Numbered from the stretch's first letter, positions 7,393 through 18,359 are shown. The stretch: 64,000 nucleotides of DNA from Poecilobothrus nobilitatus (GCA_947095535.1 OX352773.1:110429950-110493949), one strand, 5' to 3'. A program made the numbers and translations. The notes: generated from the letters alone by a model not told the origin.

Positions 7393-10300
7393 TCAAATGT
7401 TGTAGTGACCCCAAGGTAAAGTATCTGTAGAATCTTTTAACAATTTTCGTTTATCATCATATGGGTTTAATGCTATTTTATCTTGCTTTATTGTGTAAAC
7501 TTGATATTTTTCAGATTTAAGTATAAACTGCGATTGTACAATCGTTTTCTCATCGTTTAGTCAACGTACGTAATCATCAAATATTATTCTTTTTGTTATA
7601 ACATTTTTTTTCACTCCCTTGGCTTTCTTTATATCTTCTACATTTCCATTAATTTTAATTGAATACATTTTTGATCTTAAGCCTGCAAACTCAGTAATAA
7701 TTTTTCCATTCATCTCATCTTTCATTAACGGTACCTGGGTTTTTATTGAGTAAAGATATGTTATATATATTGTTTGTAGGGTAATCACTTGTATCAAATT
7801 TATGGAGATTTTTCTTTATATCTTCGTATATGTCATTTGATTTTAATTCATATATCAAAGAATCTGTATCAGTATAAAGAAGTTTACATTTATTATCAAA
7901 TTCAGATAAGATATATTCATAATGAAAATCATATAAAGGTATTTTTGAAATATCTAATATAGTCATTCCTACATAAATTGGTTTGTTCATTAAAACTTGA
8001 GTTTTTTTTAATTCTACAGCTACTAAATTTTCACTAAATATTGTTCGACCATAAAATGTTGGTTTTGAGATCATTGCTTTAATTCCATATCGCCCATTCC
8101 ATTTAGTTAACAGTTTAACATCTCGATATTTTCTTACATTTTCCATTGTCTTTCCAAAAACAGCATTTATCATCAATTTGTATAAATTTTTTTGGAATTC
8201 GTTTGTAGCCATTTGCCGTAATTTAGTGTTCATTTCTATATAAGGTTTTAACCATGCTGATTGCTTAAATTGAAGAACTTTGTGTATTTTTTTTAATATC
8301 AGTCCATGGTTTAAGGTTTGTTTTAAATTTCGATAATGTAAAATATATCTTTTTTTGTTTTCAAGTGTTGTTAATAATTTTTTATATTTTGTGCTAATTG
8401 GTGGTACTTTATGTTCTGAACAAAATGATAAGTCTTTATGTTTATCATGAAGTAAAACTGGGTAATCTATATCAACATCTAATATGTATCCAACATCACT
8501 CTCATCATTTACAGACATAACATCAAAATTCTGAATTTCTTTATTTCCCATCCATTTAAAACCTCCAATTGGTAAAAACATTGACATAGCAAATCCATAT
8601 AGATTGTTTACATCCCAATACATAAGGAATTTGGATTCTTTATTTGCATCATAGTCTGCCATGTATTTTTTATTCGCCTTACTATATCTATTAGAACACT
8701 GGCTTATTCCACCGCGTATACCTCTTTCTATAAATAATATCATATCAATATTTGTTAACAATTCTAGGTTGACATTAGTAGTTTTCAACATAGCATCCCA
8801 TGTAAATCCAGCTAAAGTGTAATAATGTGCAGGATCTAGTTTATAAATTTGTATGGATTTGTTTCGAAATGATTCAAATATATCTGCTAATAATAATATA
8901 TCAGTTTTCATATATATATCTGAATATTCCCCCAAAGTTTGAATGTTAAATTTTTCCCAAACTGTATTAGCATGCATATAATCATTATTGGATATATGAC
9001 TATCATTTAAATGACTGTAGAACTCTTCTTTTATAGGCAAGTTTTTTAATTCTAATTTTTGCCAACTATCAATATATTCATAAGGAAAAATTCCTTTTTT
9101 TAGAATTAATTGAAACTTTTCATAAGAAATATTCCCCCATTCTCTATGTGTTATTTGTTTTTCGTTTTCAGGAAGTAAAGTAGAAAGATTATCTAGTGAT
9201 GATGGTAAAAATCGAAATGAATCTAAAAACTTGAATTTTATTTTATTTCCATTATTTATTTTATTTTGTAAATGATATGTATTTTTCTTTGTTTATAGGC
9301 AAAAGAGAAACTTTTCCTTCAAACTCAGTAGCAATTTCTTTAATAATAAATGTGCGTCATATCCCGATAAATTATGAAAAATAATTGGAATTTCTTGTTT
9401 TTGTTGGTAATTTAAATTACAACTTTGATGAGCTGCTCCTCTAAATTTCACAGTTAAATGACAATGATCTTTAACTTTAATATTTTCCATTACAATATCT
9501 TTTTCACATATATGACACACTGTACTATTTTTAAAATAATCAATTTCTTCTTGTGTAATGGATTTAAAGGTTTTAATGTATTATAAATATTTTCAAGCTT
9601 TTTAGCAATTTCGAATAGCTTTTGGGCAAACCATTTTGCACAATTCTGACCTCTATAAGATTCATAATAGGATAGAGAATCATCATATGAACAATTCAAA
9701 TAAAATCCAATACTATAAATTTCATGTTTTTGTTTCAAAATTAAAGTTTCTGTTCGCTTATCTTCCATCGGTATCAAAATAGATTCTAAGTCTGCATATA
9801 AAATAAATGAAACTTGTTCTTTGTACATAAAATTTTTGAAAAATAAAACTGAGTCTTTCTCTTTTGGTATTGAAAAAATACAATCATTTTGTTTTTCACA
9901 GTCAACTGCATGTAAATCTAGTTTTTCTTTGAAATAAAAATAGTGAAAACATCTATCACAAACGTATATTTTACCATTATGTTTTGAAACTTGTTTTGTT
10001 AATAGTTTTGATAAATCTTTTATCCAACAAAAATGATACTTTACTAAATTTTCGTGTTCATTATCATCATCATCATCATCATTAAATTGATCGATTTCTT
10101 TTTCATCTTCATAACACTCATGAATCATCAATAAATTGATATGTTTATCATATTTTTTTTGTTTTGTTAATTTTAATGGAAATATAACATCTTTCCCTTT
10201 TTCCTTTTTGATAGCATAGATATTAATGGAAATATTATTTAAATTTTCAAATTTTGGAATTTCCTTAACTTTCATAGGCATTGTGATATTTTTAAGGTTT

Positions 10301-10734
10301 AAAACATTTTTATAATTTGGATATGATGAGATCCTATTACTATTTGCTTTTGCTGGATATAATGCGGATACCACTGCCCAAGCGAAACAAGCATCATCAT
10401 TGTTTTTAACATTTATACAAGCATGTTTTAATTTAATAAACTTTAGAAGATCAATGTATGATGAGCCTACTAGTTGTTCATAATTGTTAATATTTATACT
10501 CAAATAAATAAGAGATGATAACGCCCATCCACTATCTTTTTCTTGGAATTCACTTAATTTTACTAATATTTCATCATTTACATTATTTTGAAACCACTCA
10601 TCTAAATCATCAAATTTATCTAAAATTTTATTAGGAGTTGAAAAAAATTTTTTTTCTAAAATAACTTCATCAGCTTTTTTATTTATAAATTCTCCACAAA
10701 GATTGGTATTTATTTTGAAACATACAGATTTCAT
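7393..10734 (-). pseudogene. Element A: family B DNA polymerase (protein-primed type), frameshifted
   Basis: N-terminal region 10734-9490 contains a Cys/His cluster (CDRCFHYFYF) and Exo I (YADLESI). Exo II ([10 protein letters not shown]) is in a second frame, 9520-9293. The polymerase domain is at 9040-7715 with motif A (DVNNLYGFAM), motif B (KLMINAVFGKTMENVR) and motif C (TDTDSL). The C-terminus continues in another frame, 7797-7561, then an in-frame TGA at 7561-7563, then about 55 codons to the true end at 7393 (GHYNI). At least two frameshifts (about 9290-9040 and 7730) plus one nonsense codon are needed. Such polymerases replicate Polinton-like linear genomes from protein primers. The enzyme type differs from that in B and C, which have SLYP in motif A. 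Confidence 0.85.
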
Positions 10735-10743
10735 TTTTCCAAA

Positions 10744-11211
10744 TTATTTTTTTAAAATTTTTTTAAACATTTTCTTAGCTTCAATTAAAAAATTCATAGA
10801 ATCCTTATGTTCATAATTAATAATAACACCTGTTTTTAGTCTACAATGAAAAGCTGATTCAATTTCAACCCATCCGACACCGTTTATATTTTCATTGTTA
10901 TTATTATTTTCATTTAATCCTACACCAAAAAAAGTTTTTGAATTTGATAAATTTTCTAGTTTTGAATTAATACTTTCTAACCATAAAAGTTTACTTTCAA
11001 AATGTCTTTTCTCACCAATTGTTGTAGAATTAGTTAAATGTTCTTTTATTTCTTTTATATAATCATTTATTTGTATTATTTTATTATTAATTTCATCTTC
11101 ACTTAAATTTATTAATTCATTTATATTTTCAATATTAAAATTTAATTTAATTTTTTTATTTTTAATTTTTTCAAATGATTGTTCTTGTTGTCTTTTTCTA
11201 TTATTTTCCAT
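10744..11211 (-). CDS. Element A: N-terminal companion of the DNA polymerase, unknown function
   Basis: 155 aa, Lys/Asn-rich with a coiled-coil-like first half and a C-terminal block VGWVEIESAFHCRLKTGV. It ends in TAA only three codons before the polymerase ATG and is in the same frame. It could be a separate upstream cistron or the N-terminal part of one longer polymerase polypeptide split by a nonsense mutation. In related insect elements I associate the 'WxEIESAF' block with the region just upstream of the polymerase, which favours one transcription unit. No catalytic motif was seen. Confidence 0.5.
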   Translation of the reverse strand: MENNRKRQQEQSFEKIKNKKIKLNFNIENINELINLSEDEINNKIIQINDYIKEIKEHLTNSTTIGEKRHFESKLLWLESINSKLENLSNSKTFFGVGLNENNNNNENINGVGWVEIESAFHCRLKTGVIINYEHKDSMNFLIEAKKMFKKILKK

Positions 11212-11876
11212 TTTTTCGTTTTTATTGAAGTTTTAAAATAAAGGTTTAAACTAAAAATTATAAAGAAATTTCAATTTAAGAAATCAGTATAATTAAACAA
11301 TTCAAAAAAAAAAAAATATATATATATATATATATTTTCTTTTCTTATCATAATTCATTATACAGTTCAAGTGACCACAGAAAAAAAATTTTTTTTAAAA
11401 ATTTGTGTAGGCTTATAATAATTTTTAACATTGCTTACAACTATAGGGTTATCAATTAAGCAAGACAATTGAAAAGATAAATAAGCTATACTACTTTTGA
11501 GTAAATTTCCATCCAAATTTTATAAGCTTTAAAACTGAAACTGTATTTCTTTTTTGTTGTTTAATTATATTTAATTATATGCGATTATATTTACTAGTAT
11601 AGCTATGGCATATATATAAATTTTTATTTGTTGTTTACTTATTTTGTTATTGTTTTTTGTTGTTTTTGTTATGTTTTCTTTTGTTTTTATGTTTGTTTAT
11701 TTATTTTGTTATTGTTTTTTGTTGTTTTTGTTATGTTTTCTTTTGTTTTTATGTTTGTTTTTTATGTTCTCTTTTGTTTTTATGTTTTTCTTATATATCT
11801 TAATTCTATTTCATAACACCCTTACAAACCAAAATTCAATTCCATAATACCCCGTAATGAGCCAGCTCTCTCATAG
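11212..11876. other. Junction between elements A and B: low-complexity, (TA)n and a duplicated T-rich block
   Basis: It contains a (TA)n tract near 11313-11334 and a T-rich block of about 60 bp present twice in tandem (about 11639-11697 and 11701-11758). I found no AG-starting inverted repeat marking the right end of A or left end of B. ORFs here are products of the T-rich repeat and are not annotated. Confidence 0.5.
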
Positions 11877-13620
11877 GTACTCTACTATAGTGGTAACGGA
11901 AAAGGAAAAGTAATTTTTGGTCTTCGTGTTGACGGATATTGCACAGACACAAAACAAATATTTGAGTTTTATGGCTGTTATTACCATGGCCATCCAAAAT
12001 GTTTCAAAAATAATAATGATAAAAAATATGAAACACGTTATGAGGCTACATTATCCAAAGCCAATAAATTACGCTCTATAGGTTATCAAGTAATTGAAAA
12101 GTGCGAGTGTGAATTTCGAAACGAAATGAGATCAAAAGAATACATAGAATTTTTCGCAAAATTGGAGAACGAAAGTTTGATACCACTAAAACCACGTGAT
12201 GCGTTTTATGGTGTTAGAACAGGAAACACAAGAACATATTATAAATGTGCGCCTGGTGAAAAAATAATGTATATAGATATATGCTCACTATATCCTTGGG
12301 TGTGTAAATATGGAAAATTTCTAGTGGGTCATCCAAAAGTTCATGTTGGAAAAATTGAATGCAATAAATTAAATTTAAATGATACTGAAGGATTAATAAA
12401 GGCATTGATACTTCCCCCAGAAAAACTCTATCACCCGGTTTTGCCTATAAATCAAAATAATAAGCTAATGTTTTCCTGCTGTCAAACATATAGTTTGGAA
12501 ATGAATAATGATGACTGCTCGCATGACAATCGTAGTAGGTCAATTTTAGGAACGTGGGTTATAGATGAAGTAAGAGAAGCTGTTAAACAGGGATACAAAA
12601 TTGTGGAAATATACGAGGTATGGCAGTATACTGTTAAACAATTTAATCCCCTTACATCACAACAAGGAATTTTTACAGAAATGATGAACAAGTTCCTTAA
12701 AATTAAACAAGAAGCTTCTGGCTGGCCTAGCTTTTGCAGAACACCAAAGGAAAAGTGCAAATATTTAGAAAAATTTTCCAAAGTAGAAGGCATAAATTTA
12801 CAGTTTAACGATATAGAAAAAAATCCTGAAATTAGATCATTTGCTAAGTTAATGTTAAACTCTTTCTGGGGTAAATTTGGACAGAGAGAAAATCAATCAA
12901 AAACTGAAATAATAAATGAGCCTTATGAATTATTTACTATTCTTACTGATCCTTCGAAGAATGTAAATCAAATAACTCCAATAAACGAAAAAACAGTTTT
13001 GGTAAATTGCGAATACAAAGAAGAAACAGCTGAATCATTATCAACAGTTAACGTTTGCATAGCTGCTTACACTACCACACAAGCTCGTTTAAAATTGTAT
13101 TCTTACTTAGACAATTTAAAAGAACGAGTTTTGTATTACGATACAGATTCAATAATATATGTAGCACGTGAAGGAGAATATAACCCTCCCACTGGAGTTT
13201 TCATAGGAGATAGATGAGCTTGAAGAATATGGAATTGGAAGCTATATTACAGAATTTGTTAGTGGTGGTGCAAAGAACTATGCATACAAAATATATAGTA
13301 CCAACTCCAAATGCGAAAAAACTGTTTGCAAAGTGAAAGGTATTCGTTTAAATTACAACGCTTCACAAGAAATAAATTTTGGCTCTATGAAACAATTAGT
13401 TAAAAAATTAAACAACTTTCAACAAATAAATATAACATTTCCTAGTATTCGCCGAACATACAATCACAGAGTCATCACTGTTCCTCAAATAAAGTCATAT
13501 CGAATAAATTCCAGAAAACGAGTTTTTGCAGATGATTATACTTCAGTTCCTTATGGCTTCAAAAAGAAAAAAATTAAAAAAATTATTGTTAATATGTATA
13601 TTGTAAAAATTTTGTATTAA
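11877..13620 (+). pseudogene. Element B: Polinton family B DNA polymerase, N-terminus missing, one frameshift
   Basis: The frame is open from 11877 (just after a TAG) to 13217 without an initiating ATG. It contains the conserved FYGCYYHGHPKCF block, motif A (DICSLYP), motif B (KLMLNSFWGKFGQ) and motif C (YYDTDSI). A frameshift near 13210 moves the C-terminus (EEYGIGSYITEF, then GAKNYAYK) into the frame ending at 13620. The exonuclease domain and terminal-protein-like N-terminus are absent, so the left part of element B was deleted or replaced at the junction with A. It is closer in sequence to the element C polymerase than to that of A. Confidence 0.88.
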
Positions 13621-13699
13621 ACTATTAAATTACAGCATTAAACAAAATCTTTTAATTTTGCCGTTTTTAATTTTCAGAATATAGCCAAAAAATTATTTA

Positions 13700-13762
13700 C
13701 ATATATATATCAGTATATATATACAATAGTATATATATATATATATATATACATATATACTG
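13700..13762. repeat. TA-rich imperfect palindrome
   Basis: Runs of (TA)n flanked by ATATCAGTATAT and its inverse ATATACTGAT, between polymerase and integrase genes. Probably a microsatellite; hairpin formation is possible. Confidence 0.5.
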
Positions 13763-13805
13763 ATTTTATTCAAATTCACATTTGCAGTTTAACTCTTCAA
13801 TAATA

Positions 13806-14779
13806 ATGTCAAAAGCACAAATAGTATCTGAAATTCATCGTCCAGTTAGACGTAGGTTTCGGAGACGAAAAATATCTCAAAGAAGGTTAAATGATACATG
13901 GGAAATTGATCTTATAGATATGTCGGCTTATCAAAAAGTAAATAATGGATACAAGTTTCTCTTAACTGTTATCGATATATTTTCAAAATATGCATATGCC
14001 GAAAAAGTTATATCAAAGGCAGCAGATGACGTAGTTAAAAGTATGGAAAAGATTTTTAAAAGGGAGGGGAAGTCTCCAAAAAATATTCATTCTGACCAGG
14101 GAAAAGAATTTTTCAACAAAAAATTTCAAAATTTAATGAAAAGCTATAAAATAAATCACTATCATACTTATTCAGAAATGAAGGCTAGTGTTTGTGAAAG
14201 GTTTAACAGAACATTAAAATCAATTATGTGGAAACAGTTTAGTTTACAAGGAAATTTTAAATGGATAGAATTTTTACCAAAACTAATTGAAAAATATAAT
14301 AACAGAAAACATAGTACAATTAAGTTAAAACCAAACCAAGTTACATCACAAAATGAAAAACAAATTCTTCGTTCAATTTATAATTACCCTAAAATATTTA
14401 ATAAGGGAAAATTTAATGTTGGTGATTTTGTTAGAATTGCAAGGTCTAAAGGTACTTTTCAAAAAGGATATGAACCTAACTATTCAACTGAAGTTTTTAA
14501 AATAGCTTTCAAAAACAAGACAGACCCGATTACATATTGACAGACAGACCCGATTATAAAACAAGACAGACCCGATTACATATAGTTTAAAAGATTGTAA
14601 AAATAAATTAACCACCACGAACTGGCTTCTATGAACAGGAACTGACTAGTGTCAAAGACCCCAATGCTTATTTAATTGAAAAAATTTTAAAACGAAAAGG
14701 CAATAAAGTATATGTGAAATATTTAGGCTTTGATAATAGTCATAATCAATGGATAAGTAAATATGATATTCTTTCATAA
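13806..14779 (+). pseudogene. Element B: Polinton retroviral-like integrase with chromodomain, broken by a small tandem insertion
   Basis: The catalytic core reads cleanly from ATG 13806. The DDE residues are visible as D in WEIDLIDM, D in IHSDQGKEF and E in ASVCERFNRT. After VGDFVRIARSKGTF the frame runs into a three-copy repeat of ACAGACCCGATTA (14520-14578), which introduces a stop at 14540. Downstream, a chromodomain-like tail (VYVKYLGFDNSHNQWI) ends at 14779 in another frame. Polinton integrases cut and join element ends and make 6-bp target duplications. The repeat expansion, not substitutions, is the main lesion. Confidence 0.88.
14520..14578. repeat. Triplicated ACAGACCCGATTA inside the integrase gene
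   Basis: Copies at 14520, 14544 and 14566, spaced 24 and 22 bp. The unit is coding sequence of the integrase linker, so it is a local slippage duplication. Confidence 0.75.
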
Positions 14780-15360
14780 AAAAGTGTAATAAGAATTTAT
14801 GTAGAAAATTTTTTCTTAACTTTAGAGCACTGTTAAATGCAACAATGTTGTAAAAATGTTAATAGTAAAATAAAATAGAAAAATATTTACTAACAAAAAT
14901 AAATAATTTAGAAATAGATAAATAAAAAATAATATTCTTTCATAAAAAAGTATAATTAGAATTTATGTAAAAGATTTTTTCTTAACTTTAGAACACTGTT
15001 AAATGCAACAATGTTGCAAAAATGTTAATAGTAAAATAAAAATAGAAAAATATTTACTAATAAAAATAAATAATTTAGATATAGATAAATAAAAAATAAT
15101 ATTCTTTCATAAAAAAGTATAATTAGAATTTATGTAAAAGATTTTTTCTTAACTTTAGAACACTGTTAAATGCAACAATGTTGCAAAAATGTTAATAGTA
15201 AAATAAAAATAGAAAAATATTTACTAATAAAAATAAATAATTTAGAAATAGATAAATAAAAAATAATATTCTTTCATAAAAAAGTATAATTGGAATTTAT
15301 GTAGAAGAGTTTTCTTAAATTTAGAACACTGTTAAATGCAACAATGTTGCGAAAAATGTT
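14768..15360. repeat. About 3.5 copies of a 167-bp tandem repeat
   Basis: Units start with ATTCTTTCATAAAAAAG at 14768, 14934, 15101 and 15268 (periods 166, 167, 167). Each holds the near-perfect palindrome TGCAACAATGTTGCA, or TGTTGTA in the first copy. The first unit overlaps the integrase stop codon. The array lies between the integrase and the OB-like gene; element C has a different array with the same ACAATGTTGCA core next to its OB-like gene. Confidence 0.85.
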
Positions 15361-15509
15361 ATATAAAAAAATTATAGTTTTATTATTATCAATTAGAATT
15401 TATTACATTAATAAACAACTTACTTTACAACTTTTTGTTTTTAATTAGTTTTCTTAAGGATTTTGATTTCTAAACATTGATAATACAATTTTTTAGAAGA
15501 AAAATTTAG

Positions 15510-15517
15510 TATAAATA
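15510..15517 (+). promoter_or_regulatory. TATA box of the 15599-16168 gene
   Basis: TATAAATA 82-89 nt upstream of ATG 15599, almost the same spacing as at 6602-6609 for the element A counterpart. Confidence 0.5.
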
Positions 15518-15598
15518 AAGTGGAATCTTTCTTAAGATATATCAATTCAAAGACAGAGCTCAACATAATAATAATAATACAGAAAAAAGGAAGCAAAA

Positions 15599-16168
15599 AT
15601 GGAAAACACAGCAGAAATTTTCGCCCACGCTCAGCAAATAGAGCCTACACAGGAGTTAGCTCCAATTAAACGGAAAAGAATAAGAACTCAACAGGAATCG
15701 CAGACACTTCATCAACAACAACATCATCATCATCATCATCAACAACAACAACAACAACAACAACCACAACAGCAACAACATCAACAATTTCAACAACAAC
15801 AACAAGAAGAAATCATTCTTCTTCAAGAAGAAGAACCACCAACAAAAAAAAGCTTCAAAGAAGCTTTTAATAACAAAAATGTGGAAACTAGAAAAAGTTT
15901 CCTAAAAACTAAAGATATGGAGCAAGATGCTCTATATCATATAATAAATGTTAAGCAAATAAAGACCATTTATGGTCTTAAGTGGGTCTTTGAGACCCGC
16001 AATTTAATTATATTTGTACCTCAAAAATATTCTGATATTTTTGAGAATTCAGATTTTGTAAAAGAAATAAAAGAAAAAGAACATTTTGTATATAAAGATA
16101 AAAATTTAAATTTAAATATTATAGATATATCTGAGTCGTTTGGTAAAATATATGCGAATTACCAATAA
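15599..16168 (+). CDS. Element B: putative OB-fold protein with Gln/His-rich linker
   Basis: 189 aa, intact. The N-terminus contains a basic KRKRIRTQQ stretch, followed by a His/Gln low-complexity tract (about 36-72), an acidic patch, and then a beta-rich domain from about residue 105. The domain has the motif LKWVFETRNLIIFVPQKYSDIF, cited here only for its core WVFET, which is shared with WVFETQN in the 27345-27892 protein of element C. Domain size and strand pattern fit an OB fold, and a ssDNA-binding role in protein-primed replication would make sense, but this is inference. It is preceded by a TATA box and the 167-bp repeat array. Confidence 0.6.
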   Translation: MENTAEIFAHAQQIEPTQELAPIKRKRIRTQQESQTLHQQQHHHHHHQQQQQQQQPQQQQHQQFQQQQQEEIILLQEEEPPTKKSFKEAFNNKNVETRKSFLKTKDMEQDALYHIINVKQIKTIYGLKWVFETRNLIIFVPQKYSDIFENSDFVKEIKEKEHFVYKDKNLNLNIIDISESFGKIYANYQ

Positions 16169-16339
16169 AAGATGTAAATTGGTTTATAGTTATATAAGTT
16201 TTTATTGTTCATAAATAAATATAAATTTCAAAAAAGGTATAAATTTCTTTTATTTAGTTGCTTTTTTTTTCAGATTCATGTTTAAATGTACTTAATGTTA
16301 ATATGTATATGTAGTTATAAAATGGATTTATTTAATTTT
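16169..16339. other. AT-rich gap
   Basis: No ORF or repeat recognised. Confidence 0.4.
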
Positions 16340-16475
16340 TTTCGTAAAAACACAGGTATTTCATAAAAGAGCCGAGAAAAATTACATCATACATTAAATT
16401 TTTGAACTGGAATAAAAATCTCTACTTTTAACCTTGCAACATTCTTTTCTTTACAGATCTATATGAATTTCTTTT
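16340..16475 (-). pseudogene. Partial duplicate of the C-terminal end of the 16982-17509 gene
   Basis: About 136 bp closely matches 16996-17135, for example the shared ACAGGTATTTCAT, GAAAAATTACATC and AACATTCTTTTCT words, with scattered substitutions. It corresponds to the last about 45 codons of the neighbouring minus-strand gene and has no start. An old partial duplication that now flanks the acidic-protein gene together with the complete copy. Confidence 0.75.
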
Positions 16476-16642
16476 ACTATTTTAGATCTTGGCATGATTT
16501 TTAAACTATTAAACTTTTGAATTTCTTTATTTATATACTCTGAATCTTTGAATTTTGACTGGGTTCTACAGTATATAACGTGGTTCAATTTTATTGGCAA
16601 ATCATTTTATATTCAATTTTCCTAAGATATTTTACAGAAAAA

Positions 16643-16915
16643 ATGGAACCTGATTCAACTACATTTCCATTTACTGAGGAAACTGCAATAGTAAATATAC
16701 AAAATGAGATTCAGGTTGATGAAATTACATCCACTATAGATGATGAGGAATTAATTGAAACTGAAGAATTCATACCACCGTTTCAAATCTTAGAAGAAGA
16801 TGCAGAGGAGCAACACGTTTGGGAAATAAATAACCAAGAAGGTATTCCAGGAATTTGGGATATCAGTGATGAAGAGGGAGATCCAGATTATTTAGAAATT
16901 ATACCAAATTTATAA
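16643..16915 (+). CDS. Element B: small acidic protein
   Basis: From ATG 16643, 90 aa, strongly acidic. The N-terminal motif DSTTFPF and the C-terminal motif EEGDPDY match the ends of the acidic proteins of elements A and C; the middle is variable but rich in D/E with ITSTIDDEEL. The in-frame sequence upstream of 16643 lacks the family motif, so this ATG is preferred. Intact. Function unknown. Confidence 0.6.
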   Translation: MEPDSTTFPFTEETAIVNIQNEIQVDEITSTIDDEELIETEEFIPPFQILEEDAEEQHVWEINNQEGIPGIWDISDEEGDPDYLEIIPNL

Positions 16916-16981
16916 ATAACAAATTATATCTAATTTATAAATAATGAAATAAATAACAAATTATATAGTTACAAAATTGTT

Positions 16982-17509
16982 TTATTTAATATCTTTTTTT
17001 TGTAAAAATACAGGTATTTCATGAAAGAGTCGAGAAAAATTACATCGTATATTAAATTTTTGAACCGGAATATAAATCTCTTCTTTCAACTTTGCAACAT
17101 TCTTTTCTCCACAGGTCTTTATGTATTTTTTAACATATTCCTTTACATTTGGCTCTGCAGTTTTATTATATGCAATTACTGCATGTAGGAAATCAATCAA
17201 ACTGTAAAACTCGTCAGCTTCCTCTTTGTTAATGCTAAGATTCTGTCCTACTGTAGATTTTAATCCACTTTGTAAACATAATTTTGAATTTTTAATTGAC
17301 TGCTTGGAAAATTTATTATGAAATAGGTCATAAAATTTACACCATTCATGATATTTTAAAATAATTGGTTTCATTCCAATCCAATGAAAAACCCTTGCAA
17401 CTTCAAAAAAATCTGTGTCAAATCCGACAACTATTTTTAATGTGTGACTTCTGTTGAGAAAATATGTATAACTCAGCAACAAATTAATGCTAGGACTTTG
17501 CTCTTCCAT
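16982..17509 (-). CDS. Element B: Polinton-associated protein of unknown function
   Basis: 175 aa, intact. Conserved segments LLLSYTYFLNRSHTLK, VVGFDTDFFE, and LHAVIAYNKTAEPNVKEY are shared with the broken copy at 34505-35045 of element C. No membrane segment or known catalytic motif. It sits between the acidic-protein gene (convergent) and the protease gene (same strand) in both elements, so it is a fixed member of this Polinton lineage. I do not recognise the family. Confidence 0.6.
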   Translation of the reverse strand: MEEQSPSINLLLSYTYFLNRSHTLKIVVGFDTDFFEVARVFHWIGMKPIILKYHEWCKFYDLFHNKFSKQSIKNSKLCLQSGLKSTVGQNLSINKEEADEFYSLIDFLHAVIAYNKTAEPNVKEYVKKYIKTCGEKNVAKLKEEIYIPVQKFNIRCNFSRLFHEIPVFLQKKDIK

Positions 17510-17535
17510 TATTTTAATTACACTAAAGTTTATTA

Positions 17536-18030
17536 TTAAATGTTATATCTCTTAGGAAGACATGATTGAGAAATATTATAATTTTCAAATATATGGTGAA
17601 AAGTATTTATTATATTTTTGTTATTTTCTATATGATTTTCTTTATTAAATTGTTTTAAAAAAGCGTTCATACTATAACCGCAACATCTATACCACGTATA
17701 AACACAACAATATTGCCCACAGACATCTGAATAGTTATTTTGTAACTATTTCTTATTAAAAATTATACATTGATTTTTTAAGTAACTTAAAATTTCTAAT
17801 TTATCTGGTTTTCTACCAAACGAATCAAAATATTCAACACAGCCATTCTTTGGCTTAAAAATAGCTAACCAATGTGTTCCCGGATCTTTTGATTTATCAG
17901 TGTTTACAATTAAAAAAGTTTGTTTTTCAATTATTCTGGGGAGTTGATCCAGAGCAAAAACTCCTTTAAAAAATTTACGTGTGTGTTTGTTACATCTTAA
18001 TACGTCACTTATCTCTAGGGTATTCATCAA
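17536..18030 (-). pseudogene. Element B: adenovirus-type cysteine protease with one nonsense codon
   Basis: ATG 18030-18028 opens a frame with the catalytic His block GTHWLAIF and the YFDSFGRKP block, then meets TAG at 17746-17748. The same frame continues to 17536 and carries the Cys block DVCGQYCCVY. At the stop position the element C copy has CAA (Gln), so a Gln-to-stop change fits. Its start overlaps the stop of the upstream DnaQ-like gene by ATGA (18027-18030), typical of compact virus-like coding. It matures capsid proteins in Polintons and adenoviruses. Confidence 0.85.
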
Positions 18031-18359
18031 TCAAATTGACTCAAGTCATATACTTTAGTTGTTTCTTTAATATAATTTGATAAAACCTCTTTTTTGATTC
18101 TTTTATTTGTTATAATAACATCAAATTTTTCTAGTATTTGACAGAGCTCTTTATTTATTTTATCGTTGTACACAGTTCCAAAAGAGTAATTATCAAAATT
18201 ATCATTTATAAAATCCCTAGTTGGAAATTTATACTTGAGCTCTTTTACAAGCTTTTTACAAGGTTCTTTAAAACCAACTATACAAATATCTTTCGCAAAC
18301 AAGGTATTATTATCATCACTACAAAATGTTACATCCAGAAGTGCACAAGACAGTGACAT
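18027..18359 (-). CDS. Element B: short DnaQ/RNase H-like protein
   Basis: 110 aa, intact. It begins with a hydrophobic strand plus Asp (SLSCALLDVTF) and a second strand block AKDICIVGF, then KFPTRDFINDNFDNYSFG and a C-terminal helix region. This start is similar in pattern to the 5145-5633 and 40340-40831 proteins, so I place it in the same broad fold group, as a second paralogue within the same element. Catalytic acidic residues cannot be assigned with confidence. A TATAAATA box 35-42 nt upstream overlaps the stop codon of the capsid gene. Confidence 0.55.
   Translation of the reverse strand: MSLSCALLDVTFCSDDNNTLFAKDICIVGFKEPCKKLVKELKYKFPTRDFINDNFDNYSFGTVYNDKINKELCQILEKFDVIITNKRIKKEVLSNYIKETTKVYDLSQFD

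Noticed and set aside
11628..11847. Overlapping Phe/Val-rich ORFs that look like membrane proteins.
   Set aside because: They translate a tandemly duplicated T-rich low-complexity block, with no conserved counterpart in the other elements.
11212..11876. Left terminus of element B or right terminus of element A with a 6-bp target duplication.
   Set aside because: No AGTAG-type end and no second TACATA copy adjoining one was found. The polymerase simply begins without its N-terminus.
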